Below, in pieces: positions 31,940 through 41,077 of a stretch of DNA of 64,000 nt. This DNA is from Parabacteroides massiliensis (GTDB lineage: Bacteria; Bacteroidota; Bacteroidia; Bacteroidales; Tannerellaceae), in contig NZ_LT700190.1 in assembly GCF_900155425.1 (NCBI RefSeq), forward strand, positions 603,386 through 667,385, in the 5' to 3' direction. Under the pieces are notes generated by a model that had not been told where the DNA came from, ran no database searches, and saw only the letters and a list, made by a program, of their open reading frames with translations. Both the position numbers and the translations under genes were made by a program. Numbering within the stretch: the first letter of the stretch is position 1; each line of letters opens with the position of its first letter.

Positions 31940-34600
31940 ATGTATCGTGTTTACCTGTTTGTCATCGGGATTTGTATGTGTTGCCCGCTGATCAGAGCGA
32001 AAGAGCCTTTGCCCCTGTTGGAAGATCCGATTCCTACTGTCACGTTGGATATGAAGCGGGTTCCGTTGCAGGATATTTTGCTGGAGATCGAAAGGCAGAC
32101 CGGCCTGTTTTTTTCCTATGAATCGTCGATGTTGAAAGAATTCCGCCATGTTTCGTTGTCGGCGCGTGACGAATCTCTATCCTATTGCCTGAAACGGTTG
32201 TTCGAACCTTTGCCTCTTGTCTACCGGATTACGGGACGCTATGTGATATTGAAACGGAAACCCCGGCAATATACCATCAGTGGTTTTGTGCGGGATTCCG
32301 CTTCTTATGAGAGCCTGATTGCGGCAACCGTGGTAGATCGCTCGTCCGGGAAAGGGGCTGTTTCCAATAATTATGGTTTTTACAGTATGACGCTGTCTCC
32401 GGGGAAGGTGGTGTTGTCTTCCTCTTATGTCGGCTACGAGCCTTGTTCCGTCACGTTCGAGTTGGCCTGCGACACGATGATCGATCTCTCCTTGTCGCCT
32501 GCCGGCGTGCTGGGGGAAATCGTGGTAAAAGGAATTTCACCCCGGTCGGATGTGTTGAACAGCCGGATAGGGATGTCGGATGTCCCTGCGAGCCGGGTGA
32601 AATCGTTGCCGGCCCTGTTGGGTGAAACAGATGTTGTCAAGACCTTGCAACGGCTTCCGGGTGTAGCCGGAGGGACGGAAGGCATGAGCGGGTTGTTTGT
32701 GCGGGGAGGCGATGGCGATGACAACCTGTTTTTGCTCGATGGCAATCCGGTCTATCATACGGACCATGTGTTAGGTTTCTTTTCGGCTTTCAATCCGGAT
32801 GCCGTGAAGAATGCCACTTTTTATAAAGGAAGTTTTCCGGCGGAATACGGCGGGAGGCTTTCTTCCGTTATAGATGTGCGTACGAATGAGGGGAACCGGA
32901 AAGAATATCACGGGAATATCTCGGTCGGCTTGCTGGCGGCGCGTGCCAATATCGAGGGGCCGATCATCAAGGACCGCTCTTCCTTCAACGTCTCGGTAAG
33001 GCGTACCTGGATGGAACTGATTACCTGGCCGGCCATGACGGCTGTGAATAAGAAGGCCGATATCGACGTGAAAGGCGGATACCATTTCTACGATATGAAT
33101 GCCAAAGTCGATTATTCGTTTACGGACCGCAGCCGTGCCTATCTGAGTTTTTACATGGGAAGCGACAGTTACCGCAACGGTGAAGACTCGAAAGACATAC
33201 ATGGCGAGGACCGGGACTTCCGCTGGCGTTGGGGTAACCTGATCGGGTCTGCCGGATGGAACTACCTGATCAACCGGAAACTGTTTGCCTCTTTCACCGG
33301 AGGGTATACCCGCTATCGTTCGCATATAATCCAGAAGCAGAATGCTTTTGTCTCTTCGCCGGATAAGAGCGGGCAGGTCTATTTTCAGGAAGGGCATTAT
33401 CGTTCGGCTATGGAAGATGTGAGCCTGAGAGCCTCTTTCGACTATCGCCCGAATGTCGACCACCGGATCCGGATGGGAAGCGATTACCTGTTTCATCTTT
33501 TTCGTCCCGAACAGAGCAATATGAGTTCCTGGTATAAGGATTCGGTTGTTTCACAAATGAATAATACGGTCTTTTCGCATTCCCGGATTCATGGCCACGA
33601 GGTTTCCCTGTATGCCGAAGACGAAATGTCGCTGACCGACCGGCTGCGGGTGAATGCCGGGCTGCGCTTTACCCTTTTCCACGTGCAGGGAGAGACGTAC
33701 CAGTCGTTCCAACCCCGTTTTTCCGCCCGCTACCTGTTAGGGCGGAACCTGTCGGCAAAAGTCTCCTATACGAAGATGAACCAATATATCCATTTATTGT
33801 CCAACAGCTATATCAGCCAGCCGACGGATATCTGGGTGCCGGTTACCGGGAATATCCGCCCGATGCATGCGCACCAGGTGACGGGTGGCCTGTTTTGGCA
33901 TTATAAAGAATTGGATTTCTCGGCTGAAGGCTATTACAAACGAATGAATAATCTGGTGGAATATAAGGATAACGGTCCGGTTCTTCCCTCTTTTGCAGGT
34001 TGGGAAGACCGGGTCGGAGCGGGCAAGGGGCGTGCTTACGGCTTGGAACTGATGGTACAGAAAAAGACCGGTCGGTTTAACGGATGGATCGGCTATACGC
34101 TCTCCTGGTCGGACCGCTGGTTTCCGGACGGGGCGGTCAACAATGGACGTCGTTTCCCCTCCAAATATGACAACCGGCATAAGGTCGATATCGTCGCTTC
34201 CTACAAACTCTCTAAGAAGGTGGAGCTGACGGCAGCCTGGATGTATAAGTCCGGCAATCACCTGACGATTCAGGACGTGCAATACCGCCCGTTGCCGGAA
34301 CTGACGGAACATGGCTACCGGGAAGGGCTTGAATGGGGATACGGACAGAACGCAAGTTCGCGCAATAATTACCAGCTCCCGGCTTACCACCGGCTTGATT
34401 TAGGCGTTAATATCTTCCGGCATAAAAAGAACGGGCGCATGGGGATCTGGAATCTGAGCCTTTGCAATGCTTATTTTAAGGCGAATCCTTTCTCGGTCCG
34501 GCCTGTTTATTATCAAACGGAAAGAGGCCGGGAGGTCGTGTTGGAACAGACCTTGTTGTTCCTTTTCGTCCCCTCTGCCTCTTATACATATAAATTCTGA
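31940..34600 (+). CDS. TonB-dependent receptor with STN signalling domain (receptor 1)
   Basis: 886 aa. A signal peptide is followed by an STN/secretin-like domain (residues about 33-105, V-T-L-D-M-K-R-V-P-L-Q-D-I-L), a CarboxypepD_reg-like beta-sandwich (about 112-190) and the plug (G-L-F-V-R-G-G-D-G-D-D-N). The TonB barrel ends in S-Y-T-Y-K-F with terminal Phe. The STN domain couples ligand binding to the FecR/FecI pair just upstream. Its substrate is not evident; no SusD partner follows, but a DUF4249 lipoprotein does, overlapping by one base (TGATG). Confidence 0.88.
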   Translation: MYRVYLFVIGICMCCPLIRAKEPLPLLEDPIPTVTLDMKRVPLQDILLEIERQTGLFFSYESSMLKEFRHVSLSARDESLSYCLKRLFEPLPLVYRITGRYVILKRKPRQYTISGFVRDSASYESLIAATVVDRSSGKGAVSNNYGFYSMTLSPGKVVLSSSYVGYEPCSVTFELACDTMIDLSLSPAGVLGEIVVKGISPRSDVLNSRIGMSDVPASRVKSLPALLGETDVVKTLQRLPGVAGGTEGMSGLFVRGGDGDDNLFLLDGNPVYHTDHVLGFFSAFNPDAVKNATFYKGSFPAEYGGRLSSVIDVRTNEGNRKEYHGNISVGLLAARANIEGPIIKDRSSFNVSVRRTWMELITWPAMTAVNKKADIDVKGGYHFYDMNAKVDYSFTDRSRAYLSFYMGSDSYRNGEDSKDIHGEDRDFRWRWGNLIGSAGWNYLINRKLFASFTGGYTRYRSHIIQKQNAFVSSPDKSGQVYFQEGHYRSAMEDVSLRASFDYRPNVDHRIRMGSDYLFHLFRPEQSNMSSWYKDSVVSQMNNTVFSHSRIHGHEVSLYAEDEMSLTDRLRVNAGLRFTLFHVQGETYQSFQPRFSARYLLGRNLSAKVSYTKMNQYIHLLSNSYISQPTDIWVPVTGNIRPMHAHQVTGGLFWHYKELDFSAEGYYKRMNNLVEYKDNGPVLPSFAGWEDRVGAGKGRAYGLELMVQKKTGRFNGWIGYTLSWSDRWFPDGAVNNGRRFPSKYDNRHKVDIVASYKLSKKVELTAAWMYKSGNHLTIQDVQYRPLPELTEHGYREGLEWGYGQNASSRNNYQLPAYHRLDLGVNIFRHKKNGRMGIWNLSLCNAYFKANPFSVRPVYYQTERGREVVLEQTLLFLFVPSASYTYKF

Positions 34601-35628
34601 TGGCGATGAAAAAGATGCTTTTTGCCTTGTGCCTGCTTTTGTCTGCCTCCTGTACCCGCGACGTGGTGCTGGTCCTGCCGCCCGTTCCGCCACGCCTGGT
34701 GCTGAACGCTTCCGTCTCGCCGGATACGGATGTGACGGCTTTTTTGTCCAAAAGCTGGTTTGTCCTGGACACGGTCACGGACGACGGGGTGAGGAACGGC
34801 AACATACAAGTGTTTGTAAACGACCGTTCGCAAGGACGTATGCAACCCATTCCCGATAGCCGGTTTACGGGACGCTATGTATTGCCCGGATGCCGAGTGA
34901 GGGCCGGCGATCGTTTGCGGCTGGAAGCCGAAGCGGATGGTTTCGATCCGGTAGGAGGAGAGACGGTTATCCCGGATCCGGTGGAGGTGTTGTCTGTCGA
35001 TACGGTCCGTTTTACTCGCTTTGGTTATGGCGGATATGAATATCCTTCCATGCGGCTGTATGTCCGGTTTCGTGACAAGCCGGATAGACGAAATTATTAT
35101 CGCTTGATAATCGAGAAACTGACGGAGTTCCAGAAAGGAGACAGTGTGATCACCTGCAGTTCGATGTACCGGTCGGAATCGGGTTGTACGGATTGGTTGA
35201 GCGTGGTGTATGAAGATCCGGTATTTCGCTCGACGGTGACGAATCCGGTTATCGAACAGTTGGACGGGACGACTTGCCGGGGCACGTTTACGGATGATAT
35301 GTTCGATGGCGAAGACTATACGGTCCGCTCTTCTTTCTGGCCGGTCGAGAATTCCTTTAAGGGCGGTTCGGTGACGACAACGGTGCATTATGATGTCCGG
35401 CTGGTGGCTATTTCGGAAGAATATTACCGGTATCTGGTCGTTATCCGTAATTTCTCTATCTCGTTGGGCGATGCTTATTTGGACGGTTTGGTGGAACCTA
35501 CCGCCACTTATACGAATGTCGAAGGCGGTTTCGGGATCGTAGCCGGTTGCCAATTGGCCCATCGCCGCTTCACAATGCCTTTCGGCGATAAGGAATCCGG
35601 CTGGATTCCGTTTGCCGTCCATGATTGA
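34600..35628 (+). CDS. DUF4249-family lipoprotein (1)
   Basis: 342 aa (an internal ATG 6 nt downstream is also possible). The signal has the S-A-S-C lipobox. An N-terminal beta domain (P-R-L-V-L-N-A-S-V-S-P-D-T) is followed by a longer domain ending in Y-T-N-V-E-G-G-F-G-I-V-A-G, the DUF4249 signature. The family is encoded next to TonB receptors that lack SusD, so it may serve as an accessory surface lipoprotein for receptor 1 (context inference). Confidence 0.8.
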   Translation: MAMKKMLFALCLLLSASCTRDVVLVLPPVPPRLVLNASVSPDTDVTAFLSKSWFVLDTVTDDGVRNGNIQVFVNDRSQGRMQPIPDSRFTGRYVLPGCRVRAGDRLRLEAEADGFDPVGGETVIPDPVEVLSVDTVRFTRFGYGGYEYPSMRLYVRFRDKPDRRNYYRLIIEKLTEFQKGDSVITCSSMYRSESGCTDWLSVVYEDPVFRSTVTNPVIEQLDGTTCRGTFTDDMFDGEDYTVRSSFWPVENSFKGGSVTTTVHYDVRLVAISEEYYRYLVVIRNFSISLGDAYLDGLVEPTATYTNVEGGFGIVAGCQLAHRRFTMPFGDKESGWIPFAVHD

Positions 35629-35703
35629 TTCTAAAAAAATCCGGACCGGATAGGGGTTTTTTTGTTTTTCCTGTCTTATGGATGAATAGTCAATAAAGAT
35701 AGG

Positions 35704-38463
35704 ATGGAAAAGTTAATGTTGAGAGGATGGTTTACCTGTGCACTTGTGTGTTTGAGTTGTTTTTTGATCCCGGAGAAGTTGTCGGCAGAGGTAAACGGTG
35801 GAGATGAGGTTCGAACGGTTACATTGAATATGCGGAACGTTTCTTTGAAAGAGATCCTGACAGAGATAGAGAAGCAGGCCGGAGTGACTTTTTCGTATGA
35901 ATCATCTTTGTTGAAAGAGTTTCAGAAGACGAGTTTCAAAGTGGAAGATGCAGCACTGGACGATTGCCTGACACGACTTTTTGACGGCTATCCGCTCGTG
36001 TACAAGAGGACAGGAAACATTGTCGTTTTGAAACGTAAACCCAGGCAGGTCACGATCAGCGGTTTCGTGCGGGATAAAACTTCCGCGGAATCCCTGGTCG
36101 GGGCTTCTGTCTATGATGTGAACAGCTTGAGTGGTGTGGCAACTAATGCATACGGATTCTTTAGTCTTTCGTTGTCAATGCCGCCGGGTAGTAACGGCGT
36201 TCCTGTCCGTTTGCAAGTATCTTATATCGGTTATGAGAGCCGTTCGCTTACCATTTCGACCTTGCAACAAGATACGGTTTTGGCAATCGATTTACGGCCT
36301 AATGCTGCAATCGGAGAAGTACTGGTGACCGCTTCGGAAACAACCCGGCAAACGGTCCGTAATACGCAGATGGGAGCTTTGGAGATAAATCATGCTACTA
36401 TCCGCGCGACGCCAACCTTGTTGGGAGAAGCCGATATTATTCGTACCTTGCAGTTGATACCCGGAGTGTCGGCCGGGACGGAAGGTATTTCGGGGTTGTA
36501 TGTCAGAGGTGGCAATTCGGATGGAAATCTTTTCTTGATCGACGGTAATCCGGTCTATCAGGTGAATCACATTGGTGGCTTTTTCTCTGCGTTCAACAAT
36601 GAAGCGATCAAAAGCATGAATTTCTTCAAAGCCGGTTTTCCGGCCCGTTATGGCGGGCGGCTTTCTTCAGTGGTGGATGTACATACCAAAGAGGGGAATA
36701 TGAAAGAGTTTCATGGAAGTGCTTCCTTAGGGCTGGTTTCCGGTAACTTGAACTTAGAAGGGCCGATCTGGAAGGGCCGCACGTCTTTTAATATTGCGCT
36801 CAGACGTACTTGGTTGGATGTGCTGACAGCCCCGACACTGGCGATTGTGAATCAGAAAAATAAAAAGAACGGGGAACGTATTAATGTCCGTTATGCTTTC
36901 CATGATTTGAATGCTCGTATCGACCATCGTTTCAGCGACCGGAGTAGGATGTATTTGAGCCTCTATAACGGGAATGATGTTTTGAAAGTAGGAAGTGAAG
37001 ATTTTGCTTATTCCGAATATACAAGCGAATATCGTAATACGATCGACGCCTATATGCGTTGGGGGAATTTGGTCGCTTCTGCTGGCTGGACGTATGCGTT
37101 CAGTAGTAAGTTGTTCGGAAAATTGTCCGGTTTCTATACGCGATATCGTTCTAAAATCAGATATAAAGAGGAAGATGTTTCCGGTAAGGAAGGTGATTCC
37201 GGATATAAGTATTCTTTGGACGAGACGACCAATGTGACAGGAATCACGGATTTTGGTGTTCGTACCTCGTTTGATTATCGACCAGTGGCGGCACACCATA
37301 TCCGTTTTGGCGGTGATTACCTGATTCATTATTTTCAACCGGAGTATAACCGGATGAAAGCATTGGACAATAGTCTGCCGGATTCTATGCAGGTTACTAA
37401 AACTTTTTCCGACGACAAGTTGTGGGCACATGAATTGGCTGCCTATGCTGAAGATGATTGGTCGATTTCCGATGCTTTTCGTTTAAATGTCGGACTTCGT
37501 TTCAGCCTGTTTAATATTGATAACAGGACGTATACCGGCATTGAACCGCGTGCTTCTCTGCGCTGGTTGCTTTCACCGGATGTTAGTTTGAAAGCTTCTT
37601 ACTCCCGTATGAATCAGTATGTACATTTGATCAGTAACAGCTTTATGGATTTGCCGACTGATTCTTGGATGCCGGTGACTAATAAGTTGAAGCCGCTTGT
37701 CAGTGACCAGATTTCTTTGGGTGGTTATTACAATTGGAATCAGTTATTGGATTTTTCTGTTGAAGGTTATTATAAACGGATGAACAACTTGTTGGAATAT
37801 AAGGATGGTTATAGTCTGATTCCTTCATCCGTTTCATGGGAAAATAAGATGGCTTCCGGTGAAGGGCGTGCTTACGGAGTGGAGTTTATGGTTCGTAAGC
37901 AAACAGGAAAAACCACCGGATGGGTCGGGTATGCGCTGGCGTGGGCGGATCGCCAGTTTGACGAAATAAATAAAGGACGGCGCTATCCTTCCCGTTACGA
38001 CAATCGGCATAAATTGAATATTGTTGTCATGCATAAACTCTCCAAGAAAGTAGAGTTGTCGGCTGCCTGGACTTATTCGTCTGGTAATTATACAACATTG
38101 TCACTGGAAAATTATTATTCGAGTGACCATCTGCACCAACCGGGAGAAAGACCTTTCTGGGGGAATGGGGCTGGTGAAGATTATTATGACCAACGTAATA
38201 ATTATCAACTTCCTGCCTACCATCGTTTGGATGTGGGCATTAATATATATCGTCCTAAAAAGAAGGGGCGTATGGGTATTTGGAATATTAGTATTTATAA
38301 CGTGTATAGCCGGATGAATCCTATCCTGGTTTATAAAGGAGATGTCAAAGAGGAGGCTGGATCAGACGATTATGGGAATCCGAATGTCACCTATCGGAAT
38401 GCATTCAAGTCTATCGGTATTTTTCCGATCATACCGTCGGTTTCATATACATATAAATTTTGA
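35704..38463 (+). CDS. TonB-dependent receptor with STN signalling domain (receptor 2)
   Basis: 919 aa, same domain order as receptor 1: signal, STN (residues about 40-110, V-T-L-N-M-R-N-V-S-L-K-E-I-L), CarboxypepD_reg-like domain, plug with G-L-Y-V-R-G-G-N-S-D-G-N, and a barrel ending S-Y-T-Y-K-F. Clearly paralogous to receptor 1 along its length, but with divergent loops; a tandem duplication of the receptor/DUF4249 pair explains the locus. It probably shares the FecI/FecR control upstream. Confidence 0.88.
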   Translation: MEKLMLRGWFTCALVCLSCFLIPEKLSAEVNGGDEVRTVTLNMRNVSLKEILTEIEKQAGVTFSYESSLLKEFQKTSFKVEDAALDDCLTRLFDGYPLVYKRTGNIVVLKRKPRQVTISGFVRDKTSAESLVGASVYDVNSLSGVATNAYGFFSLSLSMPPGSNGVPVRLQVSYIGYESRSLTISTLQQDTVLAIDLRPNAAIGEVLVTASETTRQTVRNTQMGALEINHATIRATPTLLGEADIIRTLQLIPGVSAGTEGISGLYVRGGNSDGNLFLIDGNPVYQVNHIGGFFSAFNNEAIKSMNFFKAGFPARYGGRLSSVVDVHTKEGNMKEFHGSASLGLVSGNLNLEGPIWKGRTSFNIALRRTWLDVLTAPTLAIVNQKNKKNGERINVRYAFHDLNARIDHRFSDRSRMYLSLYNGNDVLKVGSEDFAYSEYTSEYRNTIDAYMRWGNLVASAGWTYAFSSKLFGKLSGFYTRYRSKIRYKEEDVSGKEGDSGYKYSLDETTNVTGITDFGVRTSFDYRPVAAHHIRFGGDYLIHYFQPEYNRMKALDNSLPDSMQVTKTFSDDKLWAHELAAYAEDDWSISDAFRLNVGLRFSLFNIDNRTYTGIEPRASLRWLLSPDVSLKASYSRMNQYVHLISNSFMDLPTDSWMPVTNKLKPLVSDQISLGGYYNWNQLLDFSVEGYYKRMNNLLEYKDGYSLIPSSVSWENKMASGEGRAYGVEFMVRKQTGKTTGWVGYALAWADRQFDEINKGRRYPSRYDNRHKLNIVVMHKLSKKVELSAAWTYSSGNYTTLSLENYYSSDHLHQPGERPFWGNGAGEDYYDQRNNYQLPAYHRLDVGINIYRPKKKGRMGIWNISIYNVYSRMNPILVYKGDVKEEAGSDDYGNPNVTYRNAFKSIGIFPIIPSVSYTYKF

Positions 38464-38475
38464 AGGAGGAAAAAG

Positions 38476-39483
38476 ATGAGATATAATATTTGTATATTGG
38501 TTTTGTTGTTGTTTGTCTTGTCCGGTTGCGAGAAAGAGATAAATTTGGAACATATGCGTCCTGAACCCAAACTGGTGTTGAATTGTCTGGCCGTACAAGG
38601 TGATACACTATCGGTAGAACTTTCCCGTACCTGGTTTTATGCGGATAATAAGGTCAAAGATATTTTTGTGTCTGGTGCGGATGTGAGACTTTATGTGAAC
38701 GATGTGTTCCGGGAATCATTGTCCGAAGTGACCGTAAAGTATGAAGAGCTTGATATCGATGCTGTTCGTTACAAATCTTCATCTTATATACCTGTGGCAG
38801 GCGATCGGATACGCCTTGTGGCTTCTCGGGATGATTTTAAGGAGGTGGAGGCCGTGACGGAAGTCCCGCGCCCCTGTTCTGTCTCGGGTTTCGAACTTCA
38901 ACAGGAGAGTGTAAGAGATACTACTGAATGGTTTGATGATGCATATATACATTTGGCTCAAAATAATACCGTGTGCTTCACTCTTCACGACGAACCGGGC
39001 GAAGATAATTATTATCTGATTTATTTCCGTCAGGGAAATATTTGGGGAGGAGAAAACGATACCGTTTATTCCTGGTATTCTTTTAGACCTGATTATGGTA
39101 GTGAACCGGTATTTGCTGTTCAAAATTCGGCTTTAGATCAGATTTTCGGATATGATGGTGTGGGTGGTTATAACGGACTCGCTTTTTCGGACGAGTTGTT
39201 CGACGGGAAAAGCTATCAGTTTAAGATCCCTTGGAAAATAAGTCTTAGCTATACTCAGAGTGTCGATTATACTCCCTACAAATACCGTTGTTATCTGTAT
39301 TCCGTTTCTCGCTCCTATTATAACTATATGAAAACCATGAATGATTTGTATGAGAGTGGCTTTGTTGGCAATCTGGCGGAAATAGGCTTTGCCGAACCGG
39401 TCCGCATCTACTCGAATGTGGAAGGTGGAACCGGTATCTTAGGAGGTGGTTGTTTGGAGTTCAGAGAGTTTACAAGTGACTGA
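38476..39483 (+). CDS. DUF4249-family lipoprotein (2)
   Basis: 335 aa with a GGAGG ribosome binding site 7 nt upstream. The signal has the L-S-G-C lipobox. P-K-L-V-L-N-C-L-A-V-Q-G-D-T and the C-terminal Y-S-N-V-E-G-G-T-G-I-L-G-G mark DUF4249. It is the partner of receptor 2, 12 nt downstream of it, and paralogous to the gene at 34600. It is more AT-rich than its counterpart. Confidence 0.8.
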   Translation: MRYNICILVLLLFVLSGCEKEINLEHMRPEPKLVLNCLAVQGDTLSVELSRTWFYADNKVKDIFVSGADVRLYVNDVFRESLSEVTVKYEELDIDAVRYKSSSYIPVAGDRIRLVASRDDFKEVEAVTEVPRPCSVSGFELQQESVRDTTEWFDDAYIHLAQNNTVCFTLHDEPGEDNYYLIYFRQGNIWGGENDTVYSWYSFRPDYGSEPVFAVQNSALDQIFGYDGVGGYNGLAFSDELFDGKSYQFKIPWKISLSYTQSVDYTPYKYRCYLYSVSRSYYNYMKTMNDLYESGFVGNLAEIGFAEPVRIYSNVEGGTGILGGGCLEFREFTSD

Positions 39484-39562
39484 CCTGGTCTATGCTGATC
39501 GGATAATGGTCTGAAATCCCTTGTGTTTCCTGTTCGGTATCTGTGCTTCTTTCAGCCGAAGT

Positions 39563-40393
39563 TCAGTTGCCGATCCGGAACGTCCCGATCTTGCCAGCCG
39601 GGTAGAACATGAACTGGCGTTCCATCTTCCCGCGGATCGGATTGTATTCGTAGTTGATCCCCACGCCGACCTTGAAGCCGCTGTCATTCACCTTGAATTC
39701 GAATGCTCCGCCTACGTTTGTATGGTTGTAGAACGGGTTCATCAGCATATGCGGGTTGTTTCTCTCGTTGTGGTCGTAAAACGTATATTGTCCCCATCCT
39801 CTCACTGTCATCCAATCGGTCACGTCATAGCCGGCCATTGCATTGAACCCGCCCATAAATTGGGGGGAAGGATTGAATGGCGTGAAATAGCGTCCGCCGA
39901 AAGCGCCTCCCGACAGTGAGAACCGGTCGTGTGTCCACAGCAGTTCCGTATTGATCCGGGTAAGGCCGCCGACACCGGGCCATGTGTATTGTTGCCCGCT
40001 TGTGATAAAGGAGACTTGTTCGCTGACGGGGACGATTGACACTTCGTGGAAATCCAATGCCATCGGCGAGACACGTCTTATCATCGGCGTGTACGGGTTG
40101 AAGAAAGGCTGATAGGCGGCCGATGAAATGATCATGTCCATCGGGCGTTCCTGTTCGTATGCGGATTGAGCCGGGAAGTTGGGGGTGAACTCGCGCAATT
40201 TGGCTTCGATCAGTTGCCTGTCCGATGGTGTGAAGCTTTTATAGGCGAACTTGGGCAGGTTCAAGTCGAAAACCGCCCGTTTGGGCACTGCCACCATTCT
40301 TCCTTCTCCGGTTCTGACCCAGGTCAGGTCGGATTGCGCTTGCAGGCATAATGCGCACAATAACAATGTGATTAAACTAATTCCCCGCTTCAT
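39563..40393 (-). CDS. secreted, probably outer-membrane protein of unknown function
   Basis: About 276 aa from ATG at 40393. Signal peptide M-K-R-G-I-S-L-I-T-L-L-L-C-A-L-C-L-Q-A-Q, then an Arg/Pro-rich segment and, from about residue 120, Gly/aromatic-rich amphipathic strands (F-S-L-S-G-G-A-F-G-G-R-Y-F, Y-D-V-T-D-W-M-T-V-R-G-W-G-Q-Y-T-F). It ends K-I-G-T-F-R-I-G-N. A small beta-barrel is plausible. I do not recognise a named family. It is transcribed divergently from the sigma factor at 40517. Confidence 0.6.
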   Translation of the reverse strand: MKRGISLITLLLCALCLQAQSDLTWVRTGEGRMVAVPKRAVFDLNLPKFAYKSFTPSDRQLIEAKLREFTPNFPAQSAYEQERPMDMIISSAAYQPFFNPYTPMIRRVSPMALDFHEVSIVPVSEQVSFITSGQQYTWPGVGGLTRINTELLWTHDRFSLSGGAFGGRYFTPFNPSPQFMGGFNAMAGYDVTDWMTVRGWGQYTFYDHNERNNPHMLMNPFYNHTNVGGAFEFKVNDSGFKVGVGINYEYNPIRGKMERQFMFYPAGKIGTFRIGN

Positions 40394-40516
40394 ACAACAA
40401 CTCTTTAATTTCTGCGAAGGTAAAAATAAATTTAGATATTTGTGTATAAATAATGGAGATAGGTGCAACTATTCGGAAACCTGTTTCATCATATAATCAG
40501 AGAGTAGCAAGTATTT

Positions 40517-41077
40517 ATGGACGAACAACTGTTAATCGACGGATGTAAGCGTGGCGAAGCATCGGCTCGTAAGGAATTATACGAGCTGTACGCACCTGCC
40601 ATGATGAGCGTATGCGCCCGTTACGTCCGTGACAGGGAGACGGCCCGCGACTTGCTTCAGGATGGATTTATCAAAGTATTCACCAAAATACAGACCTATT
40701 CGGCGACAGGTCCGTTTGGCGCCTGGATACGAAGGGTTTTTGTGACGACGGCACTCGAATATCTCCGTAAATACGATGCTCTCCGGTCGAGTGCTTCGAT
40801 TGATGAATATGGAGAACAGGTTGAAGATGCGGATGCTTCCGTACTGGATCGTCTGTCGGCCGACGATTTACTGGAATGCATCTCCCGGTTGCCCGATGGT
40901 TACCGGACCGTCTTCAACCTGTATGCTATCGAAGGATATACGCATAAGGAAATAGCGGCTATGCTTCATATCCAAGAGATCACTTCCCGCTCCCAGTTCG
41001 CACGGGCAAGGAAGGCATTACAGGAAATGGTTCAATCTTTAATAGCGCAGGACAATGTCAACAGAAACAGAACATAA
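40517..41077 (+). CDS. ECF sigma factor (Dma-associated type)
   Basis: 186 aa. Region 2 (A-R-D-L-L-Q-D-G-F-I-K-V-F) and region 4 (L-P-D-G-Y-R-T-V-F-N-L-Y-A-I-E-G-Y-T-H-K-E-I) are clear. The next gene overlaps by 23 nt and encodes an anti-sigma-like N-terminus fused to a barrel, the arrangement described in Bacteroides for Das/Dma pairs. It is probably held inactive by that partner until an envelope signal arrives. Confidence 0.88.
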   Translation: MDEQLLIDGCKRGEASARKELYELYAPAMMSVCARYVRDRETARDLLQDGFIKVFTKIQTYSATGPFGAWIRRVFVTTALEYLRKYDALRSSASIDEYGEQVEDADASVLDRLSADDLLECISRLPDGYRTVFNLYAIEGYTHKEIAAMLHIQEITSRSQFARARKALQEMVQSLIAQDNVNRNRT

